This document shows positions 32,441 to 38,172 of a stretch of 46,454 bases of DNA, piece by piece (position 1 is the stretch's first letter; every line of letters begins with the position of its first letter). The notes beneath the pieces were generated by a model. The model ran no database searches. It was not told where the DNA came from and saw only the letters and a program-made list of their open reading frames with translations. The stretch is from assembly GCA_007121385.1 (NCBI GenBank), contig SKLV01000060.1, positions 1 to 46,454 of the forward strand, written 5' to 3'. The translations under genes were made by a program, and so were the position numbers. The DNA comes from Bdellovibrionales bacterium (GTDB taxonomy: Bacteria > Bdellovibrionota > Bdellovibrionia > Bdellovibrionales > UBA1609).

Positions 32441-33424
32441 ATGACTCGGTCTCTGAAACTCATACTAGGAAGTTTAGGTGTCAGCTTTTTTCTGATTGGC
32501 TGCTCTGATATTGACTTTGTTCCTGCAGAGGGACTCTCTTCTCAGGGTAACAAAGCCAACTGTTGGTATCCCCAGCTAGATCCTGATGATCCTGACTACT
32601 TTGAACCAATTCATGATCCAGACTGCTACGATCCCATGGTTCCCTTTCCTGACCCCGATGCAGATCCCGATGCTCCTGCTCCCGGTGATGACATGAACAA
32701 TGATAACAACATGAACGACGGCAACGACAATGGCATGAACGATGACAATAACATGAACAACGGCAACGACAACAACATGAACGATGGTGACTTGGTTAAA
32801 CAGCCAGTTCCTGACAACTCTGGAGATGCTTGGCTGGATACCCATTGCTCAAAGGGTGGGGGAATGATTGCGCCCCTGCAAATCAGCGCCAATGCCTCTG
32901 ACGTGAACCTCTCCTCTCAAAGAGGCCGAACCTTGGTCTCCGAAGCCCGAAATCTGTCTGCAGAGAACATGCGTGGGCCTCTTTTGGTTCAAAAGGCAGA
33001 TCGCGTGACTCATCTCCTCGATTTGCGCGGAGGAACTGCTGTTTTTGCCAACCATATTGACTTGGTGGAATTCAACCGCGGGCCCGTCGACCTTTCAGCT
33101 CAAAGTGTGGGTAGCTTGATGAATTTGAGAGGCCCACTGCGCGTCAACGCTGGAAAAATTGATACCATCTACGACAACCGCGGCCCTCTGTGTGTGAGCA
33201 CCCACCGACTGGCGGAGATCGACAACAGCAATGGTCCTATCCGCATCTTTGGTGTGAGTCAAAATGGAGAGCGTGCGAAAATTGATGTGATCCGCAACAC
33301 GAGAGGTCCTATCTTTATCTACAATGCTGATGTGGGACGCATTGAGAATGCCAACGGCCCTGTTTTTGTCCACGAAGGTTCAGTGGGAGAGACTATCAAC
33401 CGTCGCGGTCCTCCGATTCGATAA
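32441..33424 (+). CDS. RGP-repeat lipoprotein A with Asn/Asp-rich spacer
   Basis: This is a 327-residue lipoprotein; ATG 32441 has GGGAGG six bases upstream. The signal ends in FLIGC, followed by SDIDF. Residues 25-75 are acidic and Pro-rich. Next comes a low-complexity spacer with Met-Asn words every 6 and 8 residues (DNA 32693-32790). The C-terminal ~170 residues are eight to nine repeats of about 17 residues, each starting RGP or NGP, with a small hydrophobic strand pattern (for example RGPVDLSAQSVGSLMNL). One repeat is longer by 7. The pattern suggests a beta-solenoid. The gene at 35423-36109 is a paralogue. I do not recognise the family, and function is unknown. An intrinsic terminator follows. 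Confidence 0.8.
   Translation: MTRSLKLILGSLGVSFFLIGCSDIDFVPAEGLSSQGNKANCWYPQLDPDDPDYFEPIHDPDCYDPMVPFPDPDADPDAPAPGDDMNNDNNMNDGNDNGMNDDNNMNNGNDNNMNDGDLVKQPVPDNSGDAWLDTHCSKGGGMIAPLQISANASDVNLSSQRGRTLVSEARNLSAENMRGPLLVQKADRVTHLLDLRGGTAVFANHIDLVEFNRGPVDLSAQSVGSLMNLRGPLRVNAGKIDTIYDNRGPLCVSTHRLAEIDNSNGPIRIFGVSQNGERAKIDVIRNTRGPIFIYNADVGRIENANGPVFVHEGSVGETINRRGPPIR
32693..32790 (+). repeat. Coding tandem repeat, 42-base period
   Basis: ATG-AAC words occur at 32693, 32711, 32735, 32753 and 32777, spaced 18, 24, 18 and 24 bases, so the unit is 42 bases. It codes alternating six- and eight-residue Met-Asn/Asp/Gly blocks in the spacer of the lipoprotein. Copy number may vary between strains. Confidence 0.8.
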
Positions 33425-33463
33425 TTTGAAATTTGTCTCCTAAATTGAAAATGACACACTCAC

Positions 33464-34120
33464 TTAGGGCCTACTGGAAAAATCAGTAGGCCCTTTTTCT
33501 ATATTTAGCCACCTGACCCTCTCGACGGGATCCTCAGCATCATAGGCCAAACTCAAATAAAAACCCATTTCATAGTAACTGACCACCACAGATTTATTGG
33601 AAGAGAGAGAGGACTGACTCAGCCCCTCTCCGGAAAGTTTAACTCTGGCTTCCTTACAGGTCCAGCGCCAAAAAAAATAGTCCTCACGATGTCGCCCAGT
33701 CATCGGCAGAGCCTCCATAGCTCTCAACTCCCCGGGAGTAAAAACTCTTTGTGCCAGCTGTTCTATTCTAACCGGACGAATTTTTTCGATGTCCAGGCCC
33801 ACTGGACCGAGAGAGCTCAAGGCCAGAGCCACCCGGCCCCTGCTATGAGATAGGCTAAAATGCAATTCGGGACTAGATAAATAGGGCTTGCCCCTAGGGG
33901 AGGAGATGATCTTAATTTCTGAGGCCCTCTTTGGCCCCAAATAAAGGCTCAACAAAAAGTGCACCAGCCTCCGGCCTGCCCTAAACTCCTGTCTGCGCTT
34001 CTCGGAACTCATCCGGGCGGGGGGAATCTCCTCTCCTCTAGGCAAATTCAAAGCGAAAGAAATGGGACAGCGCCAAATATGAACTTCTTTACTAAGATTT
34101 GGAGCCTTAAAATCGCCCAT
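33464..34120 (-). CDS. 4'-phosphopantetheinyl transferase (Sfp type)
   Basis: This transfers phosphopantetheine from CoA to a Ser of acyl- or peptidyl-carrier proteins. It has 218 residues. Motifs in order are GKPYL, HFSLSHS, the Mg-binding GLDIEKIRP (Asp and Glu) and FFWRWTCKEARVKLSGEGL, whose Glu and Lys are catalytic. Being Sfp-type it may serve non-fatty-acid carriers as well, but no polyketide or peptide synthase is in the window. Its 3' end carries the terminator of the opposing lipoprotein gene. Start choice: ATG 34120; no strong ribosome site is seen. Confidence 0.88.
   Translation of the reverse strand: MGDFKAPNLSKEVHIWRCPISFALNLPRGEEIPPARMSSEKRRQEFRAGRRLVHFLLSLYLGPKRASEIKIISSPRGKPYLSSPELHFSLSHSRGRVALALSSLGPVGLDIEKIRPVRIEQLAQRVFTPGELRAMEALPMTGRHREDYFFWRWTCKEARVKLSGEGLSQSSLSSNKSVVVSYYEMGFYLSLAYDAEDPVERVRWLNIEKGPTDFSSRP
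33467..33498 (+). terminator. Intrinsic terminator of the RGP lipoprotein gene, inside the phosphopantetheinyl transferase coding end
   Basis: GGGCCTACTG (33467-33476) pairs perfectly with CAGTAGGCCC (33484-33493) around a 7-base loop, followed by five T residues. On the minus strand the same bases code the last residues of the transferase up to its stop codon (33464-33466). Confidence 0.9.
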
Positions 34121-34160
34121 AGATCGAGATCATATCTGTTCCCATTGAAGGAGCGAACCT

Positions 34161-34195
34161 AAAAAAACAAAAAGCCAGGGTCATGGGACCTCTGG
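34161..34195 (-). terminator. Intrinsic terminator of the acidic-repeat lipoprotein gene
   Basis: Reading leftward, GCCAGAGGTC pairs with GACCCTGGC around a 4-base loop with one bulge (34174-34195), then TTTTTGTTTTTTT follows (34173-34161). It lies 34 bases after the stop of the lipoprotein gene at 34229. Confidence 0.88.
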
Positions 34196-34210
34196 CCTTC
34201 TGTTAGGGTG

Positions 34211-34232
34211 CTAAAAAAGGGGCCTTTTTTAG
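34211..34232. repeat. 22-base palindrome at the lipoprotein stop codon
   Basis: CTAAAAAAGG-GG-CCTTTTTTAG is a perfect inverted repeat that contains the TAA stop of the leftward gene. The A/T-rich flanks make it look like a weak bidirectional terminator; the stronger one lies just downstream. Confidence 0.5.
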
Positions 34233-35251
34233 AAAGGACTCGTGACTTTGAGAGTTCCTGTGCCCTTGAGCGTGGGGGTCAGAATACAGCGTCCGCTCCT
34301 TCCGGCCTGAACAATCTTCACTGAATCCATATCAAACTGGATCAGGTAATCACTGTCACCCTCAAAGCGCTGAGAGCCCAAAGCAATTTTAAGCCCAGAC
34401 TGCTGAGCACTGGGAGTTTGGAGGGCAAAGCTGCGGCCATCTAAGTCCACCAGTTGATTGCCTTCCACCTCCAACACAATATTCAGTTGTTGGGCTCGGG
34501 TGGCTGTGGCCACATAGACGGGAATTCCCTCGGCCAACTCGGCCAAGCTACGCACTCCGTATACTGAAGCCACAGGAGTTTGCCCCAAAAAGACTTCCCG
34601 AATATTCACTCGCACATCGCTCAATCCTTGTACTCCACAAGCCAAGTCAATCTGATCTACAGACTCAGCCGCCGGCGCAGGAGTGGGGGCGGGAGCGACT
34701 TCCTCCTGATGAGAAGCCTGGGATTCGGAGGCCACTTCAGGCTCGGAGATCACTTCAACCTCAGCCACCATTTCAGGCTCTGAAGCCACTTCAGGCTCAG
34801 AGATCACCTCCACTTCAGCCACCATTTCAGGCTCTGAGGCCACTTCAGGCTCAGAGATCACCTCCACCTCAGCCACCATTTCGGGCTCTGACGCCACTTC
34901 AGGCTCAGAGGCCACTTCAGAGGGCCCCTCAGCTGCGTCTTGGCTTTCACTGGGCGCACTGTTTTCTGCGTGATGCTCCTGATACTGCTCATGCTCCTGA
35001 GCTTCCTCAATTATTTCTACCACTTCAACTTCCAAGTTCTCTGGTAGATCAATCGGAATCACTGGCACCGCTGGCTCTTCCACACCCACATCAAACTCAA
35101 AGCTGTCACTGAGTCCCTCAAGAATACTCCCTCCTGAAAGGTCTGTCGGTGAAAAATGAACCTCTGAGCAGTTTTGGAAAGATACACCTATAAAGAAAAT
35201 ACCGGAGAAAATTCCGGTGAGAATAATTCGTCTTTTGTGTCTCTCTTGCAT
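34229..35251 (-). CDS. Lipoprotein with acidic 18-residue repeats
   Basis: This is a ~340-residue lipoprotein. ATG 35251 has AAAGGGGG six bases upstream. The signal ends in SFQNC followed by SEVHF. Residues 30-115 are acidic. An 18-residue repeat follows (EVISEPEVASEPEMVAEV, three copies plus a partial; DNA 34731-34910), then an Ala/Pro linker. The last ~150 residues form a beta-rich domain (ACGVQGLSDVRVNIREVFLG, DYLIQFDMDSVKIV) with two cysteines. The acidic repeats are likely an extended, elastic spacer holding the end domain away from the membrane. Function is unknown. It shares a CS-x-V-x-F start with the neighbouring lipoproteins. Confidence 0.75.
   Translation of the reverse strand: MQERHKRRIILTGIFSGIFFIGVSFQNCSEVHFSPTDLSGGSILEGLSDSFEFDVGVEEPAVPVIPIDLPENLEVEVVEIIEEAQEHEQYQEHHAENSAPSESQDAAEGPSEVASEPEVASEPEMVAEVEVISEPEVASEPEMVAEVEVISEPEVASEPEMVAEVEVISEPEVASESQASHQEEVAPAPTPAPAAESVDQIDLACGVQGLSDVRVNIREVFLGQTPVASVYGVRSLAELAEGIPVYVATATRAQQLNIVLEVEGNQLVDLDGRSFALQTPSAQQSGLKIALGSQRFEGDSDYLIQFDMDSVKIVQAGRSGRCILTPTLKGTGTLKVTSPF
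34731..34910 (-). repeat. 54-base tandem repeat in coding sequence
   Basis: There are three near-perfect copies (34731-34784, 34785-34838, 34839-34892) and a partial one. Only a few bases differ, mostly silent, which suggests recent expansion. The frame is kept because 54 is a multiple of 3. Confidence 0.9.
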
Positions 35252-35280
35252 CACGCACCCCCTTTGACACAGATACTTAA

Positions 35281-35294
35281 GCAAATTCCAGGCT
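35281..35294 (-). promoter_or_regulatory. Possible sigma-54 promoter of the acidic-repeat lipoprotein gene
   Basis: Reading leftward, AGCCTGGAATTTGC has TTGC at the -12, with AG instead of GG ten bases before it. The -12 is 30 bases before ATG 35251. The -24 mismatch makes this a weak call, supported by the same spacing as the neighbours. Confidence 0.35.
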
Positions 35295-35350
35295 CAGTAG
35301 AAAAGCCTGAAACTCTTTTTATTTTCAGATCACCTCTCAAAGTGATCCAC

Positions 35351-35365
35351 TGTCTGTTTAAGACA
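35351..35365. promoter_or_regulatory. TGTCT-N5-AGACA inverted repeat
   Basis: A perfect 5-base inverted repeat lies 70-84 bases upstream of the -12 element for the acidic-repeat lipoprotein. It fits an activator site and resembles words at 32298-32328 and 36249-36253. Confidence 0.4.
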
Positions 35366-35422
35366 TCGACATTAACTAAAAGATCAACATCAGATTCTCA
35401 TGTTAAGACAAATCCTCCTTTC

Positions 35423-36109
35423 CTATAGTCTTCGAACCCATCCACGATGATCAGATAAACTTTCAATCACACTGTCTCCTTTTAAGACAATCACACCTCG
35501 GTGGTTTTCAAGTCTTCCCACATCCACTTGGTCTAATATAAGGAGGCCACGGGTGTTGGTGATCGTCTCTACGCGAGTTCGCTCACCGGCAGCGGCAGAA
35601 CCTAGAATTTTGATCGGACCTCTCATGTTTTCCAGGGAGCCCACCGATTGGGCGCTCAAGCAGACGGGACCCCGAGTCTTTTCCACTAGGTCCACTCTCT
35701 GGGCGTTGAGATGAAGCTTTCCTCTCAAATCCACCACATAGTCCACTTCGGCGGCTAACCCCACCAATAAGACCCCACGAATATTCTCCGCAGACAGCCT
35801 TCGGGCTTCACGAAAAATATGAAACCCCCTGAGCCCCAACAGATCTAAAACAGGGGCCTCCGGACTCAGAGCCGAAATATCAGAAGCTGAGCCTCGCCTG
35901 AAACAACGGGCCTTCAGCCAGTCTTTTTCTTCTGGGTTGTTCTCATCATAGATGCGATCAAAGCTCTCCTCATCCAAATCATAGAGGTCTCCCAGGGATT
36001 GGCGAGGGGGTGACTCTGAGGCAGCAAACTCCACCTGAGAGCAGTTTTGGAACACCAATGCCAATGAAACTAAGATGACCCAGACTAAGATTCCTGACCA
36101 AGCTTTCAT
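35423..36109 (-). CDS. RGP-repeat lipoprotein B
   Basis: This is a 228-residue lipoprotein; ATG 36109 has GGAGGGGG five bases upstream. The signal ends in VFQNC followed by SQVEF. After an acidic stretch, a Cys (KARCF) begins the repeat region. That region aligns end to end with the first lipoprotein (32441-33424): REARRLSAENIRG, VDLVEKTRGPV, SAQSVGSLENMRGP and the longer AGERTRVETITNTRG. It has about two repeats fewer and no Asn-rich spacer. The pair probably arose by duplication followed by inversion. Function is unknown; a beta-solenoid surface or periplasmic domain is the best guess. Confidence 0.78.
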   Translation of the reverse strand: MKAWSGILVWVILVSLALVFQNCSQVEFAASESPPRQSLGDLYDLDEESFDRIYDENNPEEKDWLKARCFRRGSASDISALSPEAPVLDLLGLRGFHIFREARRLSAENIRGVLLVGLAAEVDYVVDLRGKLHLNAQRVDLVEKTRGPVCLSAQSVGSLENMRGPIKILGSAAAGERTRVETITNTRGLLILDQVDVGRLENHRGVIVLKGDSVIESLSDHRGWVRRL

Positions 36110-36136
36110 GATGACCCCCTCCAGACACTCTTCAAA

Positions 36137-36150
36137 GCAATTCTCATGCT
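36137..36150 (-). promoter_or_regulatory. Possible sigma-54 promoter of RGP lipoprotein B
   Basis: Reading leftward, AGCATGAGAATTGC has TTGC at the -12 and AG in place of GG at the -24, ten bases apart. The -12 is 28 bases before ATG 36109. The same AG deviation is seen before the gene at 35251. Confidence 0.35.
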
Positions 36151-36321
36151 GAGATGAAGGGAGCCCAATTGAAACAGAGGGGCATCTCGCCCCAAATTGA
36201 GAGGGCTTAGCTGTTTAGGTTCTCAACAGGGGTAAAAAACTCAAACAGAGACATCTCATATTGATACAGAGCCCAGCTTGGGCTAGTAAGAGGTCTGTGT
36301 CGTTTTTTCAAGGAGCTTGAA

Positions 36322-36903
36322 ATGTCCCAAAGCCCTACATCGATCCAAGTCTTTTATGAAGCTACGCCCAATCCTGAGGCTATGAAATTTATTGCTACCC
36401 AAGCCTTGAGCCCAAAAACCGTCTTTTTTGAAGATGTGAGTCAAGCTCGCCTCTCCCCTTTGGCCATGAAGCTTTTTGGTTTTCCCTGGATGCAGGCCGT
36501 ACTGATCGGCCCCAACTTTGTAACCATCACCAAACAAAATTGGGTGGATTGGCCCACCTTGGCTGACCCCCTAGCCCATATGATTCAGGAGCATTTGGAG
36601 TCAGGGGAGCCGGTGCTCTTGGAAGAGCAGGGTACTTCCTCCTCGTCTAACGACTTTGCTGACGATCCCAATGACAGTCCCATTGTGCGCGAAATCAAGA
36701 GAGTTCTCAACTTTGAGGTGCGCCCAGCTGTGGCTATGGATGGAGGAGATATTATCTTCCACAAATATGAAGAGCAAAAGGTCTATGTGTATATGCAGGG
36801 CTCTTGCTCGGGCTGCCCCAGCTCCACCATGACTCTCAAGCAGGGCATTGAAGCTCGCCTTAAGGAAGTGATTCCTGAAATCGACGAGGTCATTGCCCTT
36901 TAA
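36322..36903 (+). CDS. Iron-sulfur cluster carrier Nfu
   Basis: This delivers Fe-S clusters to target enzymes. It has 193 residues in two domains. The N-terminal Nfu_N domain has TPNPEAMKFIA and FGFPWMQAVLIGPNFVTITK, as in mitochondrial NFU1. An acidic linker follows, then the NifU-like domain with RPAVAMDGGDI and the cluster-binding CSGC (C162 and C165). AAGGAG precedes ATG 36322 with nine bases between. It stands alone. A palindrome at its stop may end transcription. Confidence 0.9.
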   Translation: MSQSPTSIQVFYEATPNPEAMKFIATQALSPKTVFFEDVSQARLSPLAMKLFGFPWMQAVLIGPNFVTITKQNWVDWPTLADPLAHMIQEHLESGEPVLLEEQGTSSSSNDFADDPNDSPIVREIKRVLNFEVRPAVAMDGGDIIFHKYEEQKVYVYMQGSCSGCPSSTMTLKQGIEARLKEVIPEIDEVIAL

Positions 36904-36920
36904 AGGGGAGCCCCTTTAAA
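36899..36920. terminator. Palindrome between nfu and the DUF366 gene, likely bidirectional terminator
   Basis: TTTAAAGGGG-AG-CCCCTTTAAA is a perfect 10-bp inverted repeat holding the nfu stop codon, and it lies 19 bases from the stop of the convergent gene. The T-runs are short, so efficiency may be modest. Confidence 0.5.
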
Positions 36921-36938
36921 TTCACCCTCCACTAAAAT

Positions 36939-37511
36939 CTACCTGACCCACTTCACTTTGCGAGTGGCCTGGGTGATAGACTCCACCTCTTGGCAAAGTC
37001 GATCCATTAACTTTTCCGCAAATTCAGACTCTCCTTGAACACCCAGATCTTGCAAACAGAGGGTGGGAACCGGAGTGCCCTCATTGGTCAGGTTGACGGC
37101 AAAGTGAATGAGAGAACTGACAGGGCTCTGGGTGGCAATACTAATAGACAGCTTATTTTCACCTAAGTAGAGGTCGTCACCCTCTCTCCTTAAATCCCGA
37201 CAGCCCTTATCCACCAGCCCCATCTCGGCCACTAGATCTTGGCAGAGGCTGGCCATCAATCGCTGCAGAGCCACCGCTCCCCAAAGCGGGCAGTCAAACT
37301 TCTCAACAATAAAGTGCAACATACGATCTCCAGTAATGGGACTTTGGGCCAAAAGATCTTCCCCATCCACCATATGCTGAAAATCAATCTGGCAGGGCCC
37401 GGCCCAGGCCACCACCGAATCCCCCAAAAGCCCATGCTCCAGATAGGCATAGAGGGAGCGCAGCTGAGTGCCATCATAATTAAAGCTGTCCTTGATCCAC
37501 CGATATTGCAC
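36939..37511 (-). CDS. DUF366 family protein linked to queC
   Basis: This is a ~190-residue cytoplasmic protein. Start GTG 37511 is chosen because AGGAG lies eight bases upstream and it lies one base after the queC stop; a longer frame would run back into queC. Family features are YDGTQLRSLYAY, GDSVVAWAGPC, the HMVDGED region, LHFIVEKFD, and the late GDDLYLGENKLSISIATQSP. This pattern matches DUF366 as I remember it from archaea and bacteria. Its biochemistry is not known to me. The tight coupling to queC suggests a step in or around 7-deazaguanine synthesis or use. Confidence 0.75.
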   Translation of the reverse strand: MQYRWIKDSFNYDGTQLRSLYAYLEHGLLGDSVVAWAGPCQIDFQHMVDGEDLLAQSPITGDRMLHFIVEKFDCPLWGAVALQRLMASLCQDLVAEMGLVDKGCRDLRREGDDLYLGENKLSISIATQSPVSSLIHFAVNLTNEGTPVPTLCLQDLGVQGESEFAEKLMDRLCQEVESITQATRKVKWVR

Positions 37512-37512
37512 T

Positions 37513-38172
37513 TTAAATCTCCTCTCCCACGGCCCGCAAAAACCGCTGACAGCTTTCACACTGCCTGCAGATCTCTTCGCCCCCCAAGTAGCAGGGCCAA
37601 AGATCGGCAAGAGGAAGGCCTAGCGCCTTGGCCCCAGTGGCGATCTCTGTCTTGTCCATCTGAGTGGAGTAACATTGAATTTTGACTTTGGACGCAGTGG
37701 AGTAACTCAGAGAGTGATCCATAGCTATAATAAAATCTTGCGAGTTATCGGGAAAGGTTTGAGCCTCTTCTCGGTTGAACCCCACCACCACCTGATCCGC
37801 GCCCAAGCCCTCGGCAAAGCCTGCGGCAATATTTAAAAAAATTCCGTTGCGGTTGGGCACCCAAACCTGCTGGGCTGTTTTGTGAGCTCTCTCCATATCT
37901 GAAAGAGAGACCTCTGAACCCTGGGGCAGATCCTGGGTGTGATCCACCAAAGCACTCTCACTAAAAAGGGCAAACCAGGGCAGTTCCACCACCTGATGCT
38001 TTAAGCCCAACCGAAGAGCCAACCTCTCCGAGCGCTCCACCTCACGAATTTGGGCCCTCTGTCCATAGGCGAAGGTGAGGACCAAAAGCACCTCTGTCTC
38101 CCGCTGAGCTCGCCAAAGGTTGTAGCTGGAGTCCAGACCCGCACTGAGTAAAACCACAGACTTGGTCTTCAT
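37513..38172 (-). CDS. queC: 7-cyano-7-deazaguanine synthase QueC
   Basis: This turns 7-carboxy-7-deazaguanine into preQ0 with ATP and ammonia, on the way to queuosine. It has 219 residues. The PP-loop is LLSAGLDSS (SAGLDS where most have SGGLDS). VPNRNGIFLNIAAGFAE is the family signature. The C-terminal zinc site is C-LGGEEICRQC-ESC. The start overlaps recJ by four bases and the stop is one base from the DUF366 start. QueD, QueE and QueF are not in the window, while Tgt and QueA are. Confidence 0.93.
   Translation of the reverse strand: MKTKSVVLLSAGLDSSYNLWRAQRETEVLLVLTFAYGQRAQIREVERSERLALRLGLKHQVVELPWFALFSESALVDHTQDLPQGSEVSLSDMERAHKTAQQVWVPNRNGIFLNIAAGFAEGLGADQVVVGFNREEAQTFPDNSQDFIIAMDHSLSYSTASKVKIQCYSTQMDKTEIATGAKALGLPLADLWPCYLGGEEICRQCESCQRFLRAVGEEI

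Noticed and set aside
34731-34920. CRISPR-like array
   Set aside because: The repeats are directly adjacent, 54 bases long, in frame and without spacers, so this is a coding tandem repeat.
37512-37610. Longer N-terminus for the DUF366 protein
   Set aside because: The extra 33 codons lie over the end of queC in another frame. GTG 37511 has AGGAG at the right distance.
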